A stretch of DNA of 64,000 nt from Edaphobacillus lindanitolerans (GTDB taxonomy: Bacteria > Bacillota > Bacilli > Bacillales_A > Planococcaceae). Location: NCBI RefSeq assembly GCF_900156305.1, contig NZ_FTPL01000005.1, positions 1-64,000 on the forward strand. The letters run 5' to 3'. The notes under the pieces are model-generated. The model saw only the letters and a program-made list of their open reading frames with translations. It had not been told where the DNA came from and searched no databases. A program made the position numbers and the translations under genes. This document shows positions 19,886-28,040 of this stretch, one piece after another (positions within the stretch are counted from its first letter, which is position 1; each line of letters starts with the position of its first letter).

Positions 19886-21331
19886 ATGGAACAAGTATGT
19901 TTTGAATTAGAGAATGTGGAAGTGACCTTTCTTGACCGAAAAGTATTGGAGATCGATCGGCTGGCGGTCCATCAGTTTGACCGGATTGGGATCATCGGGA
20001 AAAACGGAGCAGGGAAGAGCACGTTGATAAAACTGCTCGCAGGAATTGTCCGACCCTCCAAGGGGGAAGTAAAACGCCATGTGAATGCAGGGTATCTTGA
20101 GCAAATGGAGGCGCCGGAAGCCGTTGAGGCGGATCCCCGGCTGCTCGGGAAATTGCATGTGCGGGATGCAGCCGACGGGATGAGCGGCGGTGAACAGACC
20201 AGGCTGAAGATCGCCCAATTGTTCACCCACTACAACGAATGTTTGTTGATCGATGAACCGACGACGCATCTGGATCAAGAGGGGATCTCCTTTTTGCTCG
20301 ATGAGCTGAAGCATTACTATGGCTCGCTCGTTTTGATCAGCCACGACCGGTCTGTGCTGGACGAATTGGTCGGGACGATCTGGGAAGTGGATGAAGGAAA
20401 AGTAAACGTGTACGCCGGAAATTACAGTGCGTACATGGAACAGAAGAATCTCGAGCGGGAACAGCAAGGCAAGGCCCACGAACTCTACAGGAAGGAAAAG
20501 AACCGCCTAGAAAAAGCGGCCAGGGAAAAAATGAAGAAGGCCGAGAAAATAGCCAAGTCTTCGAAGAAGGAACCGAAGGCAAAGGCGAACCGAATGATCG
20601 AGACCAAGTCAAAGAGCACAAGTCAAAAAGCAATCCGGCGTGCCGCAAAATCTATCGAGCAAAGGGCAGAGAAACTGGAATTCGTGGAAGCTCCGAAGGA
20701 AGAAGGCGTCATCCGCTTCCGCCAATCCAAATCGCTGGAGCTGCACAATAAATTCCCGATCATGGCAGATCGGCTGACACTGACCGCAGGAGATAAACTG
20801 CTTCTGAGCGAAGCGAATTTTCAGTTCCCAGCGGGCCGGACGATTGCCATTACGGGGAATAACGGCACGGGCAAGACCACGCTTCTCCGGCATATTTTGA
20901 CCAGCGGTGACGGGCTCACCGTTTCTCCCAAAGTGGTGTTTGGGTCCTATGAGCAGCTGGGCTACCAATTCACCCAGGATGAAACGGTCGTCGGGTACGT
21001 CAAGGACAGGAGTGACTATGAAGAGAGTGAGATCCGTTCTGCTATTCACTCCATGGGTTTTGCGGGAAACGACCTGAAAAAGAATGTCCGGCATCTGAGC
21101 GGCGGTGAAGCGATCCGCCTTGTGCTGTGCCGCTTATTTTTGGGCAGATACAATGTGCTGATTTTGGATGAACCGACCAACTTCCTCGATGTGTCTTGCA
21201 TCGAGGCGCTGGAACAATTTCTTGGGGGATATGAGGGGACTGTTCTTCTCGTATCCCATGATCGGACTTTTGTAGACCGGGTTGCCGATGATGTGTATGT
21301 ACTCGAGGAACAACAACTGAAGCTTCACTAA
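19886..21331 (+). CDS. ABC-F protein of the antibiotic-resistance (ribosomal protection) type
   Basis: A cytosolic protein of 481 residues with two ATPase domains. Walker A GKNGAGKST is at 38-46 and GNNGTGKTT in the second half; the signatures are MSGGEQTR and LSGGEAIR. A lysine-rich interdomain linker lies at about 180-270. There are no membrane helices. Size and divergence from the housekeeping copy at 3294-5237 fit the Vga/Lsa/Msr/VmlR-type group, which displaces macrolides, lincosamides, streptogramins or pleuromutilins from the ribosome. The drug range cannot be read from sequence. I chose the ATG at 19886 behind GGAGGT; in-frame ATGs at 19838 and 19859 lie in the leader hairpins. The leader features argue for drug-inducible expression. 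Confidence 0.82.
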   Translation: MEQVCFELENVEVTFLDRKVLEIDRLAVHQFDRIGIIGKNGAGKSTLIKLLAGIVRPSKGEVKRHVNAGYLEQMEAPEAVEADPRLLGKLHVRDAADGMSGGEQTRLKIAQLFTHYNECLLIDEPTTHLDQEGISFLLDELKHYYGSLVLISHDRSVLDELVGTIWEVDEGKVNVYAGNYSAYMEQKNLEREQQGKAHELYRKEKNRLEKAAREKMKKAEKIAKSSKKEPKAKANRMIETKSKSTSQKAIRRAAKSIEQRAEKLEFVEAPKEEGVIRFRQSKSLELHNKFPIMADRLTLTAGDKLLLSEANFQFPAGRTIAITGNNGTGKTTLLRHILTSGDGLTVSPKVVFGSYEQLGYQFTQDETVVGYVKDRSDYEESEIRSAIHSMGFAGNDLKKNVRHLSGGEAIRLVLCRLFLGRYNVLILDEPTNFLDVSCIEALEQFLGGYEGTVLLVSHDRTFVDRVADDVYVLEEQQLKLH

Positions 21332-21358
21332 CCTCCCGCAATACGAGAAAACTTCAGC

Positions 21359-21388
21359 AAAGCGCCGCCCCATCGGGGACGCGCTTTT
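21359..21388 (+). terminator. terminator of the ABC-F gene
   Basis: AAAGCGC / GCGCTTT outer stem with CCCC / GGGG inner stem around a 3-nt loop, ending in TTTT. Confidence 0.8.
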
Positions 21389-21464
21389 GTTGATTGTCCT
21401 GAACGTGTTTAAGTTTAGTTTTTGCCCGGCAAGTGTATAGATAAGCATAGGGAGGGATTTATCC

Positions 21465-21887
21465 ATGTCCATCGATTTCAAAGACCATGGGAAACAACCG
21501 TATGTACTCAATATCGAAGAAGCCACACGTCAGAACGAAAACTTCCGGACGACGATCTGGACGGGCGAAAAACTTCAGGTGACCTTGATGAACATCCCGC
21601 CGGGGGATGATGTCGGCCTGGAGATCCATAAAGGCATCGACCAGTTCCTGCGGGTCGAGAGCGGGAAGGGCCTCTGCCAGATGGGGCCGTCCAAAGATGA
21701 TCTGAATTTCGAGAAGGAAGTGGGCGATGACGATGCCATCCTCGTGCCCGCAAACACGTGGCACAACATCACGAACAAGGGCGATGAGCCGCTGAAGATC
21801 TATTCCATCTATGCGGATCCCGACCACAAACCGGGGACTGTGCATGAGACGCATGAAGATGCCAGGAATGATCCGAACGAGCAATAA
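21465..21887 (+). CDS. cupin-domain protein
   Basis: A 140-residue single-domain cupin. The beta-barrel motifs are visible: PPGDDVGLEIHKGIDQFLRVESGKG (motif 1, metal ligands Glu and His likely) and PANTWHNITNKGDEPLKIYSIY (motif 2, His). Such proteins of the mannose-6-phosphate-isomerase-like type bind a divalent metal; their substrate is usually unknown, and it is here. The ATG follows GGGAGGGA. It is a single gene with its own terminator. Confidence 0.85.
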   Translation: MSIDFKDHGKQPYVLNIEEATRQNENFRTTIWTGEKLQVTLMNIPPGDDVGLEIHKGIDQFLRVESGKGLCQMGPSKDDLNFEKEVGDDDAILVPANTWHNITNKGDEPLKIYSIYADPDHKPGTVHETHEDARNDPNEQ

Positions 21888-21897
21888 TAGAAGAAAC

Positions 21898-21936
21898 GGC
21901 AGTGCGGTTCCTTTCCGGAGCGGCACTGCCTTTTTT
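21898..21936 (+). terminator. terminator of the cupin gene
   Basis: GGCAGTGC pairs with GCACTGCC, with additional pairing inside, followed by six T. Confidence 0.9.
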
Positions 21937-22166
21937 CGCCTTGGGAAGCTGGATGCCGCCCCCGGTGATGGGACCAAAGTAGTCTGTCCCCGGACAGGGG
22001 CATCAAAAAATGGGGAATTGCAGACAGCAGAGCCACAACTGAAAATAAATATGCTTATTGAGAAAAGGAAAGGGAGGGGAAGACATCTATTGCACGGCCC
22101 GAAGACCGGATCACTTTCCCCAAATTCGAACAATCCGTGTCTTTCGGGAGATGGACGGCATATCGG
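21937..22166. other. intergenic region upstream of the ahpC promoter
   Basis: About 230 bp with only short spurious frames. Nothing recognised. Confidence 0.4.
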
Positions 22167-22220
22167 TTGACTAACGGGGGAATTCATATAATAATGAATG
22201 TGTAATTAGAATAATTATAG
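22167..22220 (+). promoter_or_regulatory. ahpC promoter with PerR-like box
   Basis: TTGACT (22167-22172) lies upstream of an A/T-rich -10 area (TATAATAAT, 22187-22195). Downstream, 22206-22220 reads TTAGAATAATTATAG, matching the PerR box TTATAATNATTATAA at 12 of 14 defined positions. PerR control of ahpCF by peroxide is well established in Bacillus; here it is inferred. Confidence 0.65.
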
Positions 22221-22291
22221 TTAAGTAGAGAGCCTTCACAGAGGGGCCCTTCCGAACAACTATAAATACATACGAGCAGGAGGAATTTTCA

Positions 22292-22861
22292 ATGTCACTC
22301 ATCGGCAAGAAAATCGAATCATTCAACGCACAGGCTTACAATGCAGGCACAGGCGAATTCATCGAGGTGTCGGACAACAACATGCAAGGAAAATGGAGCA
22401 TCGTCTGCTTCTACCCTGCAGACTTCACGTTCGTCTGCCCGACTGAACTGAGCGACCTTCAAAAAGAATACGCAACACTGAAAGACCTCGGCGTCGAAGT
22501 CTACTCCGTATCGACGGACACTCACTTCACCCACAAAGCATGGCATGACCACTCCGATGCGATCAGCACGCTCGAGTATGTCATGATCGGCGACCCGTCC
22601 CAGAAAATCTCCCGTGCATTCGACGTCCTCGATGAGGAAGCGGGCCTCGCGCAGCGCGGTACGTTCATCATCGACCCGGACGGTGTTGTCCAGGCGGCAG
22701 AGATCAACGCAGACGGCATCGGCCGCGATGCAAGCACGCTCGTGAACAAAATCAAGGCAGCCCAGTATGTGCGCAACAACCCGGGCGAAGTTTGCCCTGC
22801 AAAATGGCAGGAAGGCGAAGAAACACTCAAGCCTAGCCTCGACCTCGTAGGCAAGATCTAA
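22292..22861 (+). CDS. ahpC: alkyl hydroperoxide reductase subunit C (typical 2-Cys peroxiredoxin)
   Basis: AhpC reduces hydrogen peroxide and organic peroxides and is re-reduced by AhpF. The 189-residue product has the peroxidatic Cys49 in FTFVCPTE and the resolving Cys168 in GEVCPAKW, and ends with the family tail [11 protein letters not shown]. The ATG follows AGGAGGA. It is 14 bp from ahpF in one operon, behind a PerR-like box. Codon use is strongly biased, as for a highly expressed gene. Confidence 0.97.
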   Translation: MSLIGKKIESFNAQAYNAGTGEFIEVSDNNMQGKWSIVCFYPADFTFVCPTELSDLQKEYATLKDLGVEVYSVSTDTHFTHKAWHDHSDAISTLEYVMIGDPSQKISRAFDVLDEEAGLAQRGTFIIDPDGVVQAAEINADGIGRDASTLVNKIKAAQYVRNNPGEVCPAKWQEGEETLKPSLDLVGKI

Positions 22862-22875
22862 GGAGACGGATCAGC

Positions 22876-24426
22876 ATGGCATTGGATAAAGACATCAAAC
22901 AACAGCTGGCACAATATCTTGAACTGATGGAGGGCGACGTCGTCCTCAAAGTGAGCGCAGACTCCGGGAAGGCTTCCCTCAATATGCTGGAGCTGACAGA
23001 CGAACTGGCCGCCATGTCATCGCGCATCAAGGTGGAAAAGGCCGAGCTGGACAGAACTCCGAGCTTCAGCGTCAACCGACCGGGCGAAGAGACCGGCATC
23101 GTGTTTGCCGGCACTCCGCTCGGCCACGAGTTCACTTCCCTCGTCCTTGCGTTGCTCCAGGTGAGCGGACGTGCGCCGAAAGTGGACGGAAAAGTGATCG
23201 AGCAAGTGAAGAACATCAAGGATGAACTCCGCTTTGAGACGTACATCAGCCTCACTTGCCAGAACTGCCCTGAAGTCGTTCAGGCGCTGAATACGATGAG
23301 CGTCCTCAACCCGAACATCACCCACACGATGATTGACGGTGCGGTGTTCAAGGATGAAGTCGAGCGCAAGAACATCATGGCCGTTCCGACCGTTTACCTG
23401 AACGGCGAGCCGTTCACGAACGGACGCAAGACACTCGAGGAAATCCTTGCAGAACTCGGAAGCGGTGCGGATGCATCCGAATTCGAGGGCAAGGAACCGT
23501 TTGACGTCCTCGTTGTCGGCGGTGGCCCGGCAGGAGCAAGCGCGGCGATCTATGCGGCGCGCAAAGGCATCCGGACCGGCATCGTCGCTGAACGCTTCGG
23601 CGGGCAGATCCTCGATACGGCAGCAATCGAGAACTTCATCAGCGTGAAGCACACGGAAGGCCCGAAACTCGCGGCCGGCCTGGAAGAGCATGTCAAAGAC
23701 TACAATGTCGACGTGATGAACCTCCAGCGTGCAACACGCCTTGAGAAGAAAGACCTCATTGAGATCGAGCTTGAAAACGGAGCCGTGCTCAAGAGCAAAT
23801 CCGTCATCCTCGCGACCGGAGCGCGCTGGCGCAACATCGGCGTGCAGGGCGAGGCCGAGTTCCGGAACAAAGGCGTCGCCTACTGCCCGCACTGTGACGG
23901 TCCCCTCTTTGAGGGCAAGGACGTGGCGGTTGTCGGCGGCGGAAACTCCGGCGTCGAAGCGGCCATCGACCTCGCGGGCATTACGAACCACGTCACGGTA
24001 CTGGAATTCGGTTCTGAACTGAAGGCGGACTCCGTCCTTCAGCAGCGGCTGCGCAGCCTGCCGAATGTGACCGTCCTGACAAATGCCCAGACGACGGAAA
24101 TCACCGGGACCGATAAAGTCGACGGGATTTCCTACATCGACCGGTCGACGGGTGCAGAGCATCATGTCGAGCTGGCCGGCGTATTCGTCCAGATCGGGCT
24201 CGTCCCGAACACGGACTGGCTCGGCGACTCCGTCGAGCGCAACCGGGCCGGCGAGATTGTCGTCGACAAGCGCGGTGCCACCAATGTACCGGGCGTCTTC
24301 GCGGCAGGAGACTGCTCCGACAGCGCCTTCAAGCAGATCATCATTTCGATGGGCAGCGGTGCAACTGCATCCCTCAGCGCATTCGACTATCTCGTCCGCC
24401 ATCAGACCGAGACGGTCAACGCGTAA
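22876..24426 (+). CDS. ahpF: alkyl hydroperoxide reductase subunit F
   Basis: AhpF is the NADH-dependent FAD disulfide reductase that recycles AhpC. The 516-residue product has an N-terminal pair of thioredoxin-like folds with CQNC (Cys128/Cys131), an FAD loop [19 protein letters not shown], and the thioredoxin-reductase-type CPHC (Cys337/Cys340). The NADH loop [17 protein letters not shown] follows. Length is typical. It is the second gene of the ahpCF operon, followed by a strong terminator. Confidence 0.97.
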   Translation: MALDKDIKQQLAQYLELMEGDVVLKVSADSGKASLNMLELTDELAAMSSRIKVEKAELDRTPSFSVNRPGEETGIVFAGTPLGHEFTSLVLALLQVSGRAPKVDGKVIEQVKNIKDELRFETYISLTCQNCPEVVQALNTMSVLNPNITHTMIDGAVFKDEVERKNIMAVPTVYLNGEPFTNGRKTLEEILAELGSGADASEFEGKEPFDVLVVGGGPAGASAAIYAARKGIRTGIVAERFGGQILDTAAIENFISVKHTEGPKLAAGLEEHVKDYNVDVMNLQRATRLEKKDLIEIELENGAVLKSKSVILATGARWRNIGVQGEAEFRNKGVAYCPHCDGPLFEGKDVAVVGGGNSGVEAAIDLAGITNHVTVLEFGSELKADSVLQQRLRSLPNVTVLTNAQTTEITGTDKVDGISYIDRSTGAEHHVELAGVFVQIGLVPNTDWLGDSVERNRAGEIVVDKRGATNVPGVFAAGDCSDSAFKQIIISMGSGATASLSAFDYLVRHQTETVNA

Positions 24427-24437
24427 GGATCACAAAG

Positions 24438-24475
24438 AAAAAGGAACAGGCCTGAACTAGGCCTGTTCCTTTTTG
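24438..24475 (+). terminator. terminator of ahpCF
   Basis: A 16-bp perfect stem (AAAAAGGAACAGGCCT and its complement), 5-nt loop, T-rich end. Confidence 0.92.
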
Positions 24476-24570
24476 TTTCGGACAAAGGTTCACCGCGATG
24501 ATCGCCAAGATAAAACGAGAAACGAAGCGGAGAACAGACGGTTATCACCCACCATTCGATAACGCTTCCC

Positions 24571-24759
24571 TCAAAGAGGTTCCCGTGTTGTCCTTTTTTC
24601 TCTAAAATACAAGAGACCATTGAACAAACCGAATAATAGTGTCAATGCAAGGATGGGAATAAAAATGTTCCTTGGGTCCACCGTGAAATAAACAATTGCA
24701 AGGATCATCAAAAACACCGCGTAGCCCATGTTGAATATTTTCTTGGTCTGGACAGACAC
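24571..24759 (-). CDS. small hypothetical membrane protein
   Basis: About 62 residues with two hydrophobic helices (MGYAVFLMILAIVYFTV and IFIPILALTLLFGLFNGLLYF) and a basic C-terminus. A GGGAGGG ribosome site is six bases before the GTG at 24759; the ATG six bases further upstream abuts this site. Function is not known. The membrane-like composition and ribosome site are the only support. Confidence 0.5.
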   Translation of the reverse strand: MSVQTKKIFNMGYAVFLMILAIVYFTVDPRNIFIPILALTLLFGLFNGLLYFREKRTTREPL

Positions 24760-24765
24760 AAACAT

Positions 24766-24996
24766 CCCTCCCTATCTCTCTTCGCACACCTTTCCATAAT
24801 CAAAATATGCATGGCCGATGACTGCCTCGTTGAGGTTGTAACATCCCCATTACAAACCTATAATGAAAAACATTTAATTACAACTACTTTTTATTTTCGG
24901 TGAATTGGGATGAATCTCCTCAATGAGGACGCCGGGGCGGCTCCTGCGGGTGTTTCGCCAGGAATGGAGGATGCCCCTGATGCAGGGGCTTTATAG
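24766..24996. other. intergenic region, no gene recognised
   Basis: A/T-rich first half, then a G/C-rich stretch leading into a short 21-bp repeat array. No gene or RNA recognised. Confidence 0.4.
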
Positions 24997-25058
24997 CTAA
25001 GAGACCGATTCACTCTCCTAAAATTCCGATCGCGCTCGCTAAGAGTCCGATCGCATAG
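24997..25058. repeat. three-unit 21-bp tandem repeat
   Basis: Three units begin at 24997, 25018 and 25039, each opening CTAA and containing CCGAT at the same offset (CTAAGAGACCGAT, CTAAAATTCCGAT, CTAAGAGTCCGAT). The distal bases of each unit vary. The period is the same as in the larger array at 44952-45133. Confidence 0.7.
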
Positions 25059-25103
25059 ACACGGCCCGGCGGCCGGTCCTGTGGGATAGCCGTCAATAAA
25101 GAG

Positions 25104-25137
25104 AAAAGATCCGCGGGCCCTTGCCCGCGGATCTTTT
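25104..25137 (-). terminator. bidirectional terminator after the GMC oxidoreductase gene
   Basis: A 15-bp perfect stem (AAAAGATCCGCGGGC / GCCCGCGGATCTTTT) with a 4-nt loop. Confidence 0.9.
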
Positions 25138-25145
25138 AAGCTTCA

Positions 25146-26903
25146 TTACGCATTCGCCTTGGCGGATTTCCCCTGGACGAGAAGGCCGCCGCCTTCTTTC
25201 AGGTAATTGATCACGCCTTCTGCCGCACGGTATCCGAGTGCACCGATCGTCGGGGTCGGGTGGTGGCTGCCGAATTGAGGGAAGGCAGACCCGCCCACGA
25301 CGAACAGGTTCTCCATGTCCCACATCTGCAGGTACGAGTTGACTGCCGACGTTCCCGGTTCCGGCCCCATCATGACGCCGCCGGTGTAGTGTCCGCCGTC
25401 GTAGATGTGGTCGAATTCCTCATCATCGGCGACCGTGTCCTTGTCGATGATGTCCGCGCCCATCTTCTCGACGACTTCGGCACATTTCTCGATACCGAAT
25501 CTCGCAAGATTGCGCTCCTGGTCGGTATACTTGTTCGTCACGCGCAGGAGCGGATCTCCGTAGTCGTCCTTGTAGGTCGGATCGAGGCTCAGATAGTTGT
25601 GCCAGTAGGACATGACTGCCATCGTGTACCAGACGACCAGATTCCTGTAGGCGTAGTGTAGCGACTTCTGCTTGAACTCGGCGCCCCACTTCTTCGTGTC
25701 TCTCGGAACGTGGTTAAGGCCGACCGCTGCATAGCCGTATTGCCTGAGCTCGATTCCGCCGCCGTGGATGAAGTCCAGATTCGTATGATCGAATTCGTCT
25801 GCATCGTAGTCACTGTATCCGGCGCCGAGCGCACCTGCACCTGCGTACAGGTTGAATTTCTTGTCTTCGAAGAACCCTCGGGCTCCGAGGAATGTAATAT
25901 CGCCCTGGATGGTGAAGTTCTTGCCGATCACGCCCTTGCGTGTTTTCGGATCATACGGCTCCCCGATTTCCGAAAGGAGCAGGAGCCGGTTGTTCGAGAA
26001 GGTGAATGCGGCCAGCACCACGACGTCTGCGGGCTGCTCATATTCCGCTCCCGTCATGACATCCGTATACAGGACGCCCGTCGCCTTGCCGCCTTTGTGG
26101 AGCACCCTGCGGACGAGTGCATTTGTGCGAAACTCCGCATTGCCCGTTTTCTGGGCAGTGGGGATGACCGTCGCGAGCGGGTCGGATTTGGCGCTGAAGT
26201 CGCATCCGTACATGGTGCAGTAGGAACAGTACATGCACGGGTTGAGCGTCTCGCCGTCCGGGTTCGTATATGCCTGCGAAAGGTTGGAGGCGGCCAGCTG
26301 GTATGGATGGTAGCCGAGGTCCTTCGCTGCCTTCTTGAACAGTTTGAGGGGCGGGGATTCCTTCAGCGGCGGGTTCGGCCAGTCATTTTTCCGCGGCGGG
26401 CCGAGCGGGTCCTTCTCGCCGGATACGCCGGCCGTTTTTTCCCACTTGTCATAGTAAGGTTCCATTTCATCGTAGGTGATGCCCCAGTCGTCGATCGTGC
26501 TGTCTTTCGGGATTTTGCCTTCGCCATAGCGCTCGATCGTCTTGGAACGGATCTCAAAGTCATACGGACGCCAGCGGTAAGTGGAGCCGGCCCAGTGCAC
26601 GCTCCCGCCCCCGAGGTCATTGCCGACCATCATTTCCGTCTGGGTTCGGACAGGCAGTGCCACGTCGTCGATGTTCACCCGCGAAGTGATCGTTTCCGAT
26701 GACAGGGGCTGCATCAGGTCAAAGCGGTCCGTGTAACGCAGCTCGTCTTTTGAACCGATGAAGTCGGAACGCTTCTGATTCTTGCCCCGTTCGAGGACGA
26801 CGACTTTATGTCCGGCCTTGGCAGCCTCGGCTGCGACGATGCCGCCGGCCCAGCCGCTGCCGACTACGACGACATCGACTTTCTCCAGTTTCCTAGTAAC
26901 CAT
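25146..26903 (-). CDS. GMC-family oxidoreductase, gluconate 2-dehydrogenase flavoprotein-like, with a cysteine cluster
   Basis: FAD-dependent dehydrogenase of 585 residues. The FAD loop VVVVGSGWAGGIVAAEAAKAG is near residues 11-31, and the GMC ending FPQFGSHHPTPTIGALGYRAAE carries the probable catalytic His. Cysteines 223, 226, 229 and 234 (CMYCSYC-x4-C) resemble the Fe-S ligands of bacterial FAD-glucose dehydrogenases. It has no signal peptide, so it is probably exported with the Tat-signal partner encoded 17 bp upstream. Its substrate, an alcohol, polyol or sugar acid, is not determined. Confidence 0.85.
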   Translation of the reverse strand: MVTRKLEKVDVVVVGSGWAGGIVAAEAAKAGHKVVVLERGKNQKRSDFIGSKDELRYTDRFDLMQPLSSETITSRVNIDDVALPVRTQTEMMVGNDLGGGSVHWAGSTYRWRPYDFEIRSKTIERYGEGKIPKDSTIDDWGITYDEMEPYYDKWEKTAGVSGEKDPLGPPRKNDWPNPPLKESPPLKLFKKAAKDLGYHPYQLAASNLSQAYTNPDGETLNPCMYCSYCTMYGCDFSAKSDPLATVIPTAQKTGNAEFRTNALVRRVLHKGGKATGVLYTDVMTGAEYEQPADVVVLAAFTFSNNRLLLLSEIGEPYDPKTRKGVIGKNFTIQGDITFLGARGFFEDKKFNLYAGAGALGAGYSDYDADEFDHTNLDFIHGGGIELRQYGYAAVGLNHVPRDTKKWGAEFKQKSLHYAYRNLVVWYTMAVMSYWHNYLSLDPTYKDDYGDPLLRVTNKYTDQERNLARFGIEKCAEVVEKMGADIIDKDTVADDEEFDHIYDGGHYTGGVMMGPEPGTSAVNSYLQMWDMENLFVVGGSAFPQFGSHHPTPTIGALGYRAAEGVINYLKEGGGLLVQGKSAKANA

Positions 26904-26920
26904 TTACTCTCCTCCAGTCA

Positions 26921-27775
26921 TTAGTGTCCCTGATAGTCCTTCAGGCCCTTCGGTTCAAGAACGATGAATTCATCCGGCTCGATCTGGTCGGCGTAGCTTG
27001 CGCGCGGCCCCGGATACTCCATCATCCTCCAGCCGTCCATATTGCGGTTCCCGCCGTACACCGGATCGGAGTAACAGCCTTCGATGGTCGTCTGGACGAG
27101 CAGATTGAAGAAAGTCGAGGAAGAGACACTCGGCATATGCACTTCGTCCTTTTCAAAGTGGGTCAGGATTTCATCCTGCTGTTCGGGTTCCAGCGAAGTG
27201 AATCCATTCTTGAATTTCTCGCGTGCCGCCTCGTCGATCGCACGCACGCCGACGACGAACATCTCGGCGCGGGTCATGCGGCTCTGATACCGTGGTGTCG
27301 GCAGCGGGTTGAGCGTGTCGCCGCTCGGTCCCTGGTCGGACCGCCCTTTGTCGGTTTTGCTCAGGTCTTCGTATTCGTTGGATTCCGGAATATTCAGGAA
27401 CGGGCCCTTCATATACTCACGGGCATTGAGCCCCCATTCGCCGGCAAGCTGGCGGTCGATGAAATACGGGACCCCGAGTTGGATGGCACCCGGCCCGTTC
27501 TTGTCCTCGGGATAGATCCGTTCAGTGGCGGCCGCAAGGATCTGGAAGTCTTCCTCGCGGCTGAAGAAAATCCGGGCATCCGACAGATGGTCGGCCCCGT
27601 TTTTTCCGCCTGTAGTACCGGATTGGGTCCCTTTCTTTGAATCCTTCACCTCGTTCGTCACGAGGCTTCCGAGCAGTCCGCCTCCAATGAGCCCGCCTGC
27701 AAGCAGTCCGCTGTTTTTGAGGAATTGCCTGCGGTCCATGCCCTTTTTCTCGGGTGTTGAATTCGGATCAGCCAT
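26921..27775 (-). CDS. Tat-exported gluconate 2-dehydrogenase subunit 3-family protein
   Basis: Small-subunit partner of GMC dehydrogenases. The 284-residue product has a twin-arginine signal (DRRQFLKNSGLLAGGLIGGGLLG; Arg15 and Arg16 followed by a weakly hydrophobic Gly/Leu stretch). The subunit-3 domain (AAATERIYPEDKNGPGAIQLGVPYFIDRQLAG) follows. It is the first gene of a two-gene operon with the flavoprotein, to which it would give a piggyback route through TatAC. No cytochrome subunit is encoded next to it, unlike the three-subunit gluconate dehydrogenases. Confidence 0.88.
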   Translation of the reverse strand: MADPNSTPEKKGMDRRQFLKNSGLLAGGLIGGGLLGSLVTNEVKDSKKGTQSGTTGGKNGADHLSDARIFFSREEDFQILAAATERIYPEDKNGPGAIQLGVPYFIDRQLAGEWGLNAREYMKGPFLNIPESNEYEDLSKTDKGRSDQGPSGDTLNPLPTPRYQSRMTRAEMFVVGVRAIDEAAREKFKNGFTSLEPEQQDEILTHFEKDEVHMPSVSSSTFFNLLVQTTIEGCYSDPVYGGNRNMDGWRMMEYPGPRASYADQIEPDEFIVLEPKGLKDYQGH

Positions 27776-28040
27776 AGTATCTGCCTCCTTGTAAAAATAA
27801 TGGTTGTAAGGGGTGCCTGGACCAAACCCCTATGTACACCTGCCTTTTCCGGCAAGCAAGGAAGCCGGGAATGGTCTACCATCCACTCTTTCCTAATAAT
27901 CATTCTTTAAAACGTTCTGGTTGTTTTTTCGGCTGAAAAAAGGTCTTCCGGAACGGCTGTTGCCGGACCATGCATGAAAAAAGTATGATAATAGTGAAGT
28001 TCATAGCGGAATCGTACGAAATCAGTCAAGGAGGTGTGTC

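Noticed and set aside
23017-24402. 461-codon frame antisense to ahpF
   Set aside because: Shadow of the strongly biased codon use of ahpF; no family features.
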